Below, one piece after another: positions 23,701 to 34,712 of a DNA stretch of 64,000 nucleotides. Position 1 is the stretch's first letter; every line of letters starts with the position of its first letter. The notes below the pieces were generated by a model. The model was not told where the DNA came from, made no database searches, and worked only from the letters and a program-made list of their open reading frames with translations. This DNA is from Sweltsa coloradensis (taxonomy: Eukaryota; Arthropoda; Insecta; Plecoptera; Chloroperlidae): positions 1-64,000 of the forward strand of contig JAMZAV010001748.1 of the NCBI GenBank assembly GCA_024449915.1, in the 5' to 3' direction. The translations under genes and the position numbers were made by a program.

Positions 23701-23949
23701 GTTTCAAGACTTTGAACTTGAAATTGGAACATTTTTTTTGGGTTGTAGAATTTCTGTTTTGTGTGTTGAAAACGATTTGAGGTAGAATTCCACGATAACG
23801 TTCGTTGCTCAGTGGATGAGGGTGAGGGATGGAGCTCAACTCAACGACGGTGGTCATCGATGACTCCGGTGATGCTCGATGACGGTGAATAACGATAAGA
23901 AAAGTAGATTCATCGATGATAGGTATAGGAACACTAGAATTCAATAATG

Positions 23950-24100
23950 TGATGAGATAAATACAATAACGGTTCTAAGCAGTAACGATGATTGGTAGAT
24001 AGATTCATTGATGATGATTAGATATATTGATGATGATCATCGATGATTATCTTGGAATAGCGACAAGGAGTATTAATCTCTTCTTTGTTTAATCTTTATT
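23950..24100. repeat. GATGAT-rich microsatellite
   Basis: Irregular repeats of ATTGATGATGAT and ATCGATGAT. Non-coding. Confidence 0.6.
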
Positions 24101-24189
24101 TTAATTCAATCGTGGGAAACCTGCCCAGTTGCAATGCATGCACGAGCTGTAAAGTTTCTTGTCTGCTGATAGAGGTAGCTCAAGTGCGA

Positions 24190-24390
24190 GGCTCGGTCGG
24201 AACCCACCACCGGCAATCCTGACTGAACACTGAATGAAGGTGAGCGCTAAGCTCTAAGCGCGCGACTCTGATTCGAGGGGTCCCGGGTTCACATCCCGTA
24301 GAGACCGCGCGGGAACCCTGTGTCCTGTCTGAAGGGTTTTCCCGTGGTTTTTATAGGGGGTCATTCAATGCACCCTGGACCCAGGAAACT
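24190..24390 (+). mobile_element. tRNA-Gln-like SINE, family S2
   Basis: CGACTCTGATTCGAGGGGTC then CCGGGTTCACATCCCG resemble the anticodon and T arms of tRNA-Gln(CTG). A body with a GAAGGGTTTTCCCGTGG part and TCATTCAATGCACCCTGG follows. A second S2 body piece (CCGGCAATCCTGACTGAA) precedes it, so two copies may be fused. Confidence 0.55.
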
Positions 24391-25539
24391 AGTAGGGTAT
24401 ATGTTTATGAGTGTGTGGGGGGGGGGTGATTTTAAACCCGATAACCAGGGTGCAAATTGACGGGGGGGATGGGGGGATTTCCCCCTCTGGTAATTTCATC
24501 CCTGGCTCTGTTTTACTGAAAGGTATCCCTGTCGGGGATGGCTAAATCCCCACCTCTGGATTCCCATCTCATCTCGTAACATATCAAGTGACTTTATTTC
24601 GTAATGTTAATAAATAATGCATCAAATTACACATATTCCTTTCAAAATAATACCTCAGATCGCTTCTAATGCCACCTCGATGGCATGTAATAGTTCCCCA
24701 AAAATTTTCCTCAGATCGCTTCTAATGTCATCTCGAGGGCAATAATACCCCCCAAAAGATTTTCCTCCGGCGGCTGGGGCTTCGCCCAAGACCCCTAGCA
24801 GTCCACACAGATACTAGACTTGGCCATCCCCCCCTATGCCAAGTCATCAATCCGCACCCTGCCGATAACTCCAACCAACTCTCAACTAAATTATCTATTT
24901 CGTGCGCACAGTGCACAATGAAAGAGGCAACTTTACAATAACTCAGCCGCAGTGATAAATGGCGAACTGGGTGTTTAACATTCGGAAGTGGGGGGGGGGG
25001 GGCACAGGAAAAAGTGGGGGAGGGGCCCACCCCCACTTTCCTAGACGCCTGGTGCCCTACGACGTGTTCCCTACTCAGGAGGGATCTGTGAGCTTCCTAG
25101 GTACCCTACGACGTGTTCCCTACTATAACGGTAACAAGAAGTAGTCGCTAGTCGTTGATGGTTGAGCTCGAGCTGGGTAATATTCTAGGACCTGAGCCCG
25201 AGGCCTGAGATTCACGCGGTCCCTTCTCCCTAGTATCGGGTGCCCTGCCGTGCAAAAAAGAACAGGTATTATATTATCAGGGCATGCAATGGTTGAACCC
25301 TTCCTTGCTCCCCTCCCTCCCTCCCTCCCTCCCTCCCGTAGACGTCTGTGATAAACATGCGCTGGGTTCCCATGAGCGAGAGTTGGGGGGGGGGGGGTAC
25401 GTTCTACTTTCTACTTTATTTTTTACAATATAAATAGCCCCAATGACAATTATATCACTTACATAAAATATAAAACAAGATTTCAATGCTGGAATGAAGT
25501 CTTCAATGTACCTCATGGTACCTCTGATCTAGGTCATTG
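24391..25539. other. Gene-free stretch
   Basis: Poly-G tracts, CCTCCCTCCCTCCC microsatellite near 25312-25336, a repeated CCCTACGACGTGTTCCCTAC (25051 and 25103) and CAGATCGCTTCTAATG (24657 and 24713). No gene recognised. Confidence 0.45.
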
Positions 25540-25690
25540 CCTTGCAAGTTGGCTCGACTCTGATTCGGGAGGTTTCGGGTTCAAACCCCGTCGGACTGGC
25601 AATCCAGACTGAATGTTTCATCCGAGGTTTTCCTGCAAGGGATTGGACCCCTCGGACATCCCTTCACACTTACCAAGGTTATTGGTTTGA
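25540..25690 (+). mobile_element. tRNA-Gln-like SINE, family S2
   Basis: CTCGACTCTGATTCGGGAGG and TTTCGGGTTCAAACCCCG form tRNA-like arms. GGCAATCCAGACTGAATG, GAGGTTTTCC and CCTCGGACATCCC are the S2 body landmarks. Confidence 0.6.
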
Positions 25691-26321
25691 ACCCTGTGAA
25701 GGAGAAGGGGTGGTGGATACGTAACTAGACTGAATTATTATAGCACACAACGCAACTTGCTCATACTCATCCTACTTTATTAATTCTCCCTAAAAGGGTA
25801 TTCAACCGCTAAACTCAAAAAATATATTTCATTCAGGCTAGCTAGTTTTGGGTCCACCATTGACCCTCAAAAAAAATTTTCGAGCTAGGTCCCATCGGCA
25901 AAAATCTCCCATAAGAAATAACATGCGGACGATCCTTATGCCCCGTGACCTTGGAGGATTTTGATCCAAAAAAGTATTGGCCATTATTGACGTACTCGTC
26001 AGCCTTTTCTGTAAATCCTCTATAAATTTTGTTTTGTAATTTGGGCAAGTGGTTCAGTCAAAATATGTAGATTGCCTAGAAGGGGCGTGATTTTGGAATG
26101 CATATTTTTGCGTGTTTGAGAGTATATTTTGTGCCCAGTTTCAAGACACGATGTTACAAAGGGCCAATTTAGATTAGTATGATGCTCCAGTATCTATGTG
26201 GAACAAAAAAGATGCAGATTAAAGCCGATTTAAAAAAATTCCCAAAACGCCAATTTTCGCTATTTTCTGGATCAAAAAAATTGAAAAATTGATATAAAAT
26301 CACAGTTACAAGATATAATTT

Positions 26322-26395
26322 TTGGATGAGCGTAGCGAGCGAAGCGAGTGGAGCGAAGACTTCAATTTCACTGACCCCCCAAAAAATTTAGCTCG

Positions 26396-26443
<48 letters not shown>

Positions 26444-27127
26444 TATTTTTGTCTGTTTGTTCGCTCTCTACCGGGCAAACGGCATATGCGATCTTGATGA
26501 AAATTTGACAGGACCTTTGAAATCTCTGAACTTAGACTTGCTACGTTTTTGGGTACAATCGAAGAAATATTTCTCATGAATATCGTACTTTTACGATTTT
26601 TTTCGATTTTTAGTGCGATATTTTCGTGACATTTGGGCCGATTCTGACCAAACGGGTGGGGCTACAACGTTCATATTTCACATGTAGGGCTACATTAAGG
26701 TAATGGTGATGTATTGCTTTTTTAAAGAAAAGTTGAAAAAGTTAGCCAGAATCCATAGAATAAAGGTTTTAATATAAGTTTTTTTATTTTTTTGTGCGAT
26801 ATTTTCGTGCCATTTGGGCCGATTCTGACCAAACGGGTTGGGCTACAACGTTCATATTATACATGGACATTAAGGTTATGGTGATGAAGTATCTTTTGAA
26901 ATAAAAAGTTGAAAAAGTTAGCCAGAATCCATAGAAAGAAAGCTTTTAATATAAGTTTTTTACGGTAAATAATACCAATTGACAAGAAACAATATAAACT
27001 TGACAACGATCACCTACAATGCGTAGGCAGCAAAACAAAGCACTTGCAAAAGTAAAGATATCCCACGCAAATAAAAACCTTCAAAAAGCTCATCCAGCAA
27101 CGCGGCGGGACTTTAGCGTTTTCCTAG
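26322..27127 (+). mobile_element. Helentron-like element, family A, copy A3, nested in repeat J2
   Basis: Has full ends, a 45-base T tract near the 5' end, and an internal tandem duplication of about 181 bp (GCGATATTTTCGTG at 26615 and 26796). It sits inside repeat J, whose sequence resumes immediately after CTAG, fixing the right boundary. Confidence 0.85.
26398..26442. repeat. Poly-T tract in A3
   Basis: About 45 T at the position where every family A and B copy has a shorter, variable T tract (A1 about 6-15, A4 about 17; A7 has over 30 A on the other strand). It is a microsatellite carried by the element. Confidence 0.8.
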
Positions 27128-27179
27128 TTTAAACGGTCATTAAGTGTGGTATAATATTTTTTGGGTAAATAGCCCCTTT

Positions 27180-27265
27180 AATTCCTTGGTCGGGAAACAT
27201 CCGGCCGGTAGTTGGAAGACCCGGGTTCGATACCCGGCTGATGTGTATTTTTTATTTCTGGATTG
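27180..27265 (+). repeat. tRNA-like SINE piece, family S3
   Basis: CCGGCCGGTAGTTGGAAGAC, CCGGGTTCGATACCCGG and TATTTCTGGATTGAG. It abuts the right end of repeat J2. No cloverleaf closes, so it is not a functional tRNA gene. Confidence 0.5.
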
Positions 27266-27568
27266 AGACTTATTTGTTTTCTACTTCGTTCTTCTCTACC
27301 TCGATACTTTGACCATGGTACCAAAGATTATAAATTATAAATCCATGCTTTGACGACTGTCTCGTACGGCGAGCCTGATGCAGACACATAGTCCAGTCAG
27401 GTGTGTGGGATTCAGGGCTCAAAGGGAGAGAAGGCGATATGAAAAGAGTGCACAGTGAGCGCGAACTTCGGGCGCCGCTTTGTTGGCTGCAACAAGGGAC
27501 CCGCATTTTACCGTCTGCGTGTCCGAGCGTCCGTCGTCCACAAGACGTCCAGCCAGTAGCCGATCATA

Positions 27569-28470
27569 CAGGCGCGTAGGAACGGTGTCTTCCCACAGTG
27601 CCGCTTCCCGTAAGGCCATCAACCTTTTTTTTCCCCCTATGCCATCATTTCTACCTGTCGATAAAGACCATGTTACAGGAAGCGTTGATGGCCTAAGGGG
27701 AATTGATTTATTCCCCTTTGGCCAACACCCTGCATTTCATTATGGAAAATACAAAGAAGGTTTGTTGGCCTTGGGGTAATTGATTTATTCCCGTTAGGCC
27801 AACAGCGTATATGCATCGTTTACGGTAAGGAGCGGAGTGCATATACGCTGTTGGCCTAAGGGGAATAAATCAATTACCCCAACGCCAACAACACCCCATT
27901 CCTTACCGTAAACGATACATATACGCTGTTGGCCTAAGGGGAATAAATCAATTACCCCAACGCCAACAAACCTTTGTATTTTCGATAAGGAAAAGCAGGG
28001 TGTTGGCCTAACGGGAATACTATAAATTCACCTTAGGCCAACAAGTGTAACATGGTCTTTATCGACAGGTAGTATTGATGGCATTGGGGGAAAAAAAAGG
28101 TTGATGGCCTTACGGGAAGCGGCACTGTGGGGCGGCTCCGTAGGAACGTTTTGAAAGTTAGGGGGGGGCCGGGGGGCAAATTATTAGCAGAATTTGTGGG
28201 TGGCAGATGGTGTAAAAATTTCATTCATGTTTTAACTGCACTCAGACTCTGTAAACGATGTTTTACAGCAACTATCTACGATCTAAAAACTAAAAAAAAT
28301 GAACGTGAAGTGGCCCATTTTAGAAAATTTTAGCAAATTTTTTTTATGTAATGAGGAATCATACAGGCAAACATATTCGTTTTACCAAGGTGACTGTCGA
28401 ATCGTATAAATGTCAAAGTGTAGGTGCATATTTACTACGGAAATTATGGGATTTATATTTAGCTCACGTT
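27569..28470 (+). mobile_element. Repeat K, copy K1, interrupted by FB copy 2
   Basis: Starts CAGGCGCGTAGGAAC, resumes after FB with GTTTTGAAAGT, a G-rich tract and AGTGGCCCATTTTAG, then ACCAAGGTGACTGTCGA and TTTACTACGGAAATT. It aligns with K2 in inverse orientation. The far end is missing. Confidence 0.65.
27584..28139. mobile_element. Fold-back element FB, copy 2, exact TSD
   Basis: Nearly the same sequence as copy 1, with one central module fewer or altered. It is flanked by GTAGGAAC (27576-27583 and 28140-28147), extendable to 9 bp by the following G. The target is repeat K, and K2 at 62.9 kb shows a related uninterrupted site. Long TIRs with an 8-9 bp TSD suit hAT- or Mutator-type fold-backs. 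Confidence 0.88.
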
Positions 28471-28812
28471 ATTACGTTTAAATTTATTAGAAAAGTAGAA
28501 TTTGGATGAACTATTTTACGTTTAAATTAATAGTTGCAAATTCTATTTTGCCAAGCTTTTCAAGGATAGGGCCTATAGTTACGGGGGTTGTACGTTTATG
28601 AGTGTGTAAGGTTTGCCTGTATTTTTAAGTTTTTTGTGTGCGTGGTACGACTTACGAAAATGATTGAAAATAGCAGTATCTAAATAGGTGCCCGTTAGGG
28701 CGCCGCAGCTAGGCCGCGGTGCGCTACACACTCGGGCACCTTAGACAAGCAAGAAGAGTTGGAGCGTTTTCGAGGTGTCACCCAGCCGTCATGAAACTTG
28801 CTATGAACTAAA

Positions 28813-29121
28813 CTAGGAAGCTTCGCAAACGCTTTTTCAGGCGCGTTGTTGGATGAGCGTAATTGTTTAAAAACGATGAAAAAAGCGTAAAATTGCGATT
28901 TTCATAAGAAATAATTTTTCGATTGCGCTCAAAAACGTGGCAGTTCTTGGTTCAGACTTCAGAGATTTCGAAGGTCTCCAGAAAATTTCATCGCAATTGG
29001 AGTATCGGTTTAGCCGGAATCGTGCTAACAGACAGACAAAAATACAGAAAGAAAGAAAAAAAAACATTCCGGATTTTGTTCTACAGTGTAGTGAAATGGA
29101 ATCTTCGCTTCGCTCATCCAA
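28813..29121 (-). mobile_element. Helentron-like element, family B, short copy B3
   Basis: Has both ends (TTGGATGAGCGAAGCG on the right; CTAG plus an AACGC...GCGTT hairpin on the left) but only about 309 bp, because the tandem core is deleted. The hairpin loop differs from B1 and B2. Confidence 0.7.
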
Positions 29122-29324
29122 AAACTCATTATCGAGGCGATACATGACAACACATGCCACATTTTATTGAGCTACGATCATTCCTTCTGGGTGAAAAAAA
29201 AGGATTAAAATATGATCAATATCACTATAGCTACTACTGGCTACTGGCTAACTACACTTATTAATTCGTCAGTTTCAACATTGATTAAAGAAGGCTATCG
29301 TTTCAATTGCCCAGCGATTCTGAC

Positions 29325-29640
29325 CAAACGGGTGGGGCTACAACAACGTTCATAAAGGTTTTAATATAAGCCTTTTACAGGCATATAATCAACAAGTAGT
29401 ACCTACAATCCGTACAAAAATCAACTCTTTGGGGCACGAGATATTTAACATCGTATTGTTAATTGGTATTTTTTACCATATACTATACTTTATTAAAATT
29501 ATTCTTATTCTATTTTGACAAAAATAATTTGCATAAGAACTTGAAAAAGTAATGAGGAGATCCCACGCATTCAAAAAAGCTTGTAAAAATACAGCCAAAT
29601 CTTACACACTCAAAAGTAATTAGATGTAAAAAAAAAAAGG
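29325..29640 (+). mobile_element. Degenerate internal fragment of family A
   Basis: ACCAAACGGGTGGGGCTACA, AGGTTTTAATATAAG and the later GATCCCACGCA piece are recognisable with insertions between them. Neither terminus is preserved. Confidence 0.5.
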
Positions 29641-29673
29641 GCCAAGCTCATGCATAAACTATTACGTTTAAAC

Positions 29674-30494
29674 TAGGGAAACGCCAAAGTCGTTGTTAGA
29701 CGAGTGAGTGAGCCATGTGTTGAGTACCCGGTAACATTCCTTTTCTTCCCCCTACCTTAGGCCTCCCTAGCCTATCATAGGCTACAGTGGAGCATTATGG
29801 CCTAAACTATGACCTAAACTCAAATACCCTATTATTTATACGAATATTATAATCAAACTTAAATGCAAATGTTCCCGCGTACTCAACACATGACTCTCTC
29901 ACTCGTCTAACAACGACTTTGGCGTTTCCCTAGTCGAGTTGGCTAAAGCGCCCTTATAGCCGAAATGTGGGAGACGTGGGTTCAATGGTCGGGAAAGATT
30001 TTGTAATTTCTGAATTGTATTTTTAAAATTATTTAACATGTTTTGAAATGCATATAACGCAGTGTAGTCCATCATCTGTGGCAATACTATGGAAAACATA
30101 GCCAGTACGAAATACGTGAAAATATTGCAAGGTTTACTCAATCTACGAGCGGAATTTGGGGGTACCTTGACGTCCTACATTCGATTAACCTTGGACACGG
30201 CATTTCACAGCCAGGTAAATAACAAACAAAAAATATTATTTCAAAATGAAACCATTGTCGTTAAAATAATTCCTATGCCTTTCTACGTATTTTTCAGTTT
30301 TTTATTTCTTGCAGGTTTAAATCGCAACAGATTGTGCTCATTTTGTTAGCAGTTCTCAGTTACCTGGTCACGGATGTCTGTTTAAAATTTCAGCTAAGTC
30401 TATTTGGCCGTTCGGCCGTATGGGACTGGACAGACAGACATTTTAACATCGATCGAGTAGCGTTGTAGACTACGTTCGCTGCGCTCACTCGTCT
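29674..30494 (-). mobile_element. Helentron-like element, family G, copy G1
   Basis: Minus orientation. The 5' end TTAGACGAGTGAGCGCAGCG is at the right. The 3' end at the left has CACTCGTCTAAC, an AACG...CGTT hairpin, then TTTCCCTAG and T. Another inverted copy of the 3' end lies at 29900-29935, giving a 262-bp fold-back with 55-bp arms. The core contains GGCCGTTCGGCCGTATGGGA and a tRNA-like SINE piece. The architecture matches families A and B, but the primary sequence is different. Confidence 0.65.
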
Positions 30495-31550
30495 AACTAG
30501 GGAAACGCCAAAGTCGTTGTTAGACGAGTGCGAGAGCCATGTGTTGAGTACCCGGTAACATTCCTTTTCTTCCCCCTACCTTAGGCCTCCCTAGAATATC
30601 ATAGGCTACAGTGGAGCATTATGGCCTAAACTATGACCAAAACTTAAATACCCTATTATTTATACGAATATTATAATCAAACTTAAATGCAAATGTTCCC
30701 GCGTACTCCACACATGACTCTCTCACTCGTCTAACAACGACTTTTTAACATTCCTTTTCTTCCCCCTACCTTAGGCCTCCCTAGCCTATCATAGGCTACA
30801 GTGGAGAATTATGGCCTAAACTATGACCTAAACTTAAATACCCTATTATTTATACGAATATTATAATCAAACTTAAATGCAAATGTTCCCGTGTACTCAA
30901 CACATGACTCTCTCACTCGTCTAACAACGACTTTGGCGTTTCCCTAGTCGAGTTGGCTAAAGCGTCCTTATAGTCGAAATGTGGGAGACGTGGGTTCAAT
31001 AGTCGGGAAAGATTTGTAATTTCTGGATTGTATTTTTTAAATTATTTAACATGTTTTGAAATGTATATAACGCAGTGTAGTCCATCATCTGTGACAATAC
31101 TACGGAAAACATAGCAAGTACGAAATACGTGAAAATATTGCAAGGTTTACTCAATCTACGAGCGGAATTTGGGGGTACCTTGACGTCCAACATTCGATTA
31201 ACCTTGGACACGGCATTTCACAGCCAGGTAAATAACAAACAAAAAATATTTTTCAAAATGAAAACCATTGTCGTTAAAATAATTCTTATACATTTCAACG
31301 TATTTTTCAGTTTTTTATTTCTTGCAGGTTTAAATCGCCACAGATTGTGCTCATTTTGTTAGCAGTTCTCAGTTACCTGGTCACGGATGTCTGTTTAAAA
31401 TTTCAGCTCAGTCTATTTGGCCGTTCGGCCGTATGGGACTGGACAGACAGACATTTAACATACATTTAACATTTAACATACAGAATTAATCACGACCAAG
31501 GCCCGATCGAGTAGCGTTGTAGACTACGTTCGCTGCGCTCACTCGTCTAA
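30495..31550 (-). mobile_element. Helentron-like element, family G, copy G2, head-to-tail with G1
   Basis: The same ends and core as G1, joined without spacer to its 5' end. A 200-bp block (TTCCTTTTCTTCCCCCTACC ... TCTAACAACGACTTT) is duplicated in tandem at about 30560-30745 and 30750-30945. Confidence 0.62.
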
Positions 31551-31554
31551 TTAA

Positions 31555-32127
31555 TTGGATGAGCGTAGCGAGCGAAGCGAGTGAAGCGAAGACTTCAATT
31601 TCACTGACCCCCCAAAAAAATTAGCTCGGGTGTTTTTTTTTTTTTTTTTGGCTGTTTGTTCGCTTTCTACCGGACAAACGGCATATGCGATCTTGATGAA
31701 AATTTGACAGGACCTTCGAAATCTCTGAACTTAGACTTGCCACGTTTTTGGGTACAATCGAAGAAATATTTCTCATGAATATCGTACTTTTACGATTTTT
31801 TACGATTTTTTGTGCGATATTTTCGTGCCTTTTGGGCCAATTCTGACCAAACGGGTGGGGCTACAACGTTCGTATTATACATGGACATTAAAGTTATGGT
31901 GATGTAGTATACCTTTTGGAAGAAAAAGTTAGCCAGAATCCATAGAAATATAGCTTTTAATATAAGTTTTTACGGTAAATAATACCAATTGACAAGAAAC
32001 AATAGAAACTTGACAACAATGCGTAGGCAACAAAACAAAGCACTTGCAAAAGTAAAGATATCCCACGCAAACTAAAAACTTTAAAAAGCTCATCCATCAA
32101 AGCGGCGGGACTTTAGCGTTTTCCTAG
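31555..32127 (+). mobile_element. Helentron-like element, family A, copy A4
   Basis: TTGGATGAGCGTAGCGAGCG to TTTTCCTAG with all family A landmarks. It abuts the 5' end of a family G element on its left. Confidence 0.82.
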
Positions 32128-32274
32128 TAGTTGCAATTGCAAATTCTATTTTGCCAAGCTTTTCAAGGAGCTTGGCCCTTTTTTAGATCTCATTTCTTTT
32201 GAGTGTGTAAGGTTTGGCTGTATTTTACAAGAGTACTACTTGAGACATCATAATGATAATTTGTAATTTTTCGT

Positions 32275-32440
32275 AGGAAGCCTGTCCAGGGTGCAATTCA
32301 TGCTGCTGTTTAAGAGGACTTACTCCCTTGCATTCGCATTAACGACTGAGGAAAACCTCGGAACAAAACCCAGTCAGGATTGTCGGTCTCAGCGGGATTT
32401 GAACCCGGGACCTCCCGAATCATAGTCGCCTGTCTTGAGA
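32275..32440 (-). mobile_element. tRNA-Gln-like SINE, family S2, minus copy
   Basis: Minus strand: GCGACTATGATTCGGGAGGT, CCCGGGTTCAAATCCCG, ACAATCCTGACTGGG, GAGGTTTTCCTCAGTCGTTA and TTGCACCCTGGAC. Landmarks are in the same order as the plus copies. Confidence 0.6.
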
Positions 32441-32689
32441 CATCATGTATAAAAGTCCCAGTGGCCCGATACCTTATTTGGTAAAAAAAAAAAATTAAAG
32501 CATGGCCTGGCCACCCGGGCACAATTTCCCAACAATTTCTATTTTCCACCTCCTCTTTTCACATTTTATCCCTAGTGCATGAAACTCCAGAAGTTGATTC
32601 CTGGGACTGCTCGCGGGTGCCAGAGTTCAACTCCACTTGGTGGTGGAGGTGCCGAAAATATATGTAGGCTATCTACTTTATTTTATTTA

Positions 32690-33095
32690 TTGGATGAGCG
32701 AAGCGAACACTTCAATTTCACTGACCCCTCAAAAAATTTGGCTCAATTTTTTTTTTTTTTGTATCTTTGTCTGTTTGTTCGCTCTCTACCGGGCGAATGG
32801 CATATGCGATCTGGATGAAAATTGGAGGGGACCTTCGAAATCTCTAAACTTAGACTTGCCACGTTTTTGGATACAATCGAAGAAAAATTTCTCATGAATA
32901 TCGTACTTTTACGATCTTTTTCGATTTTTAGCGCGATATTTTCGTGACCAAACGGGTGGGGCTACAACGTTCATATTATTTTACATGAATATTAAGGTTA
33001 TGGTGATGTAGTACCTTTTGAAAGAAAAGGTTGAACATGTTAGCCACAATCCATAGAAAAAAGGTTTTAATATGAGGTTTTTTTTTTAGGTTTAT
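32690..33095 (+). mobile_element. Helentron-like element, family A, 3'-truncated copy A5
   Basis: Starts TTGGATGAGCGAAGCG and follows family A to about GGTTTTAATATGAGG. It is then joined directly to a second family A copy, so its own 3' hairpin is missing. Confidence 0.75.
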
Positions 33096-33656
33096 TGTGT
33101 GAGCAAAGCGAAGACTTCAATTTCACTGACCCCTCAAAAAATTTAGCTCCAATGTTTTTTTTTCTGTCTGTTTGTTCGCTCTCTACCGGGCAAACGGCAT
33201 ATTATGCGATCTTTATGAAAATTTAAGGGGACCTTCGAAATCTCTTAACTTAGACTTGCCACGTTTTTGGGTACAATCGAAGAAATATTTCTTATGAATA
33301 TCGTACTTTTACGATTTTTTTCAATTTTAAGTGCGATATTTTAGTGACATTTGGGCCGATTCTGACCAAACGGGTGGGGCTATAACGTTCATATTTTACA
33401 TGGGCATTAAGGTTATGGTGATGTATTGCTTTTTGGAAAGAAAAAGTTTTAAAAAATTAGCCAGGATCCATAAAATAAAGGTTTTAATGTTTTTTTAGGT
33501 TTATAATAACAAGTAACAAGTAACAATAGAAACTATGACAACAATCACCTACAATGCATTCACAAAGCACTTGCAAAGGAAAAGTGGTCCTACGCAAACA
33601 AAAAACTTACAAAAATGCTCATCCATCAACGCGGCGGGACTTAAGCGTTTTCCTAG
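33096..33656 (+). mobile_element. Helentron-like element, family A, copy A6 in tandem with A5
   Basis: Begins with a worn TGTGTGAGCAAAGCGAAGAC and ends with the canonical CATCCATCAACGCGGCGGGA...TTTTCCTAG then T. The head-to-tail order with A5 may reflect tandem insertion or rolling-circle read-through. Confidence 0.75.
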
Positions 33657-33851
33657 TTATATTTTTAAATTAAACAAGGTGTTGTTTGAAATACCACCAT
33701 ATTTTGTAATGTTGAAAATAAAAAAATAATATTCCGGGGCTACACTAGCTGGGGACGTCTCCCAGATCCCCCATTATACCAGGATACATACGATTCCGAA
33801 AACAATAATTGTTTCATGGGCATTGATCGTTTGTGGTTACAAAAATGTTCG

Positions 33852-33887
33852 CCCCCCCCCCCCCCCCCCGGGGGGGGGGGGGGGGGG
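33852..33887. repeat. C18-G18 homopolymer palindrome
   Basis: Eighteen C followed directly by eighteen G, inside a worn hAT-like piece ending CTAGTTACGCCACTG. A fold-back or collapsed assembly are both possible. Confidence 0.85.
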
Positions 33888-33924
33888 CCGGAAAGAAAAG
33901 GAGGTCTAGTTACGCCACTGTGAA

Positions 33925-34712
33925 GGTCTATGCCAAGGTCATGTTCGCTTGTCGTGACACGAGACACACGTATAGGCTCTACAGACGAACAGACAGAAAA
34001 TAGAAAGAGCGTCTATTGGGATTTGTTTTTCTTTGATATCTCTTATCTTATGTTACGGCTAGGAAAAGGATGTTCAGGACCTTTCAAAGTGAGAAAAAGG
34101 CAGGCAAATAGTACCTTTAAAACAACAAAAAAACGACCTAAAAAAACAAAAAAAAAAAAGGACCTATTGAATTTAATCGAATTCTATTGTTTTCATTACT
34201 TTCAGTAATTTTTATTTCTGTTACTCCAATATATTTTCATTGAGAGGGGGGGGGGGGGGATAGTTTTGTCGATATATCAAACAAGATGAAAAATGAAAAA
34301 CATAATTTCACATAAGCTCGACACTGCACTCGCACTCGCACGTTTTGCATCCGTTTTAGCAAATTATATAAAAATATAGGACAAACCCAAAAAGGACCTT
34401 TACTCATGAAATGATGTAAATAGGCATTAAAATGCATATTTTTGGCATCCCTAACACTTGAAACATACTTAAAACTATTTCCCAGGCATGTATTTAATTT
34501 ACCAATAGAAAAAAGGAGATGTCCTGAACATCCTTTCCCTAGTTTTAGAGGGGTGACGACTGTCGAGGATCGCCAAAGTGTGCTTCGAATCTCGATAGAA
34601 ACGATCCTAAAGTATTATCACTCTTAGCCGCCTGCCGCTTGCGAAGAATTATATTTAAAAAAAAAACAAGTTCTGGTGATGAAAATAAAAATTCATCTTG
34701 ATTTTATACAAA
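33925..34712. other. Gene-free left flank of the satellite
   Basis: AT-rich with a G tract near 34246-34259 and A-rich runs. No element boundary is obvious before the first satellite unit. Confidence 0.4.

Larger units (their letters stand above)
25791..27182 (+). repeat. Interspersed repeat J, copy J2, hosting A3
   Basis: The same landmarks as J1 from TAAAAGGGTATTCAACCGC to TAGCCCCTTTAAT. Family A copy A3 occupies 26322-27127. J1 supplies the reference for the empty site. Confidence 0.72.

Noticed and set aside
26322..26579. 85-codon frame with poly-Phe
   Set aside because: It translates the GAGCGAAGCGA start and T tract of a family A element. Other copies give different, equally meaningless frames.
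27180..27245. Functional tRNA gene with CCGGGTTCGATACCCGG T-arm
   Set aside because: No complete D arm or acceptor stem. Similar modules recur at 1.9, 30.0 and 31.0 kb, so it is a SINE piece.
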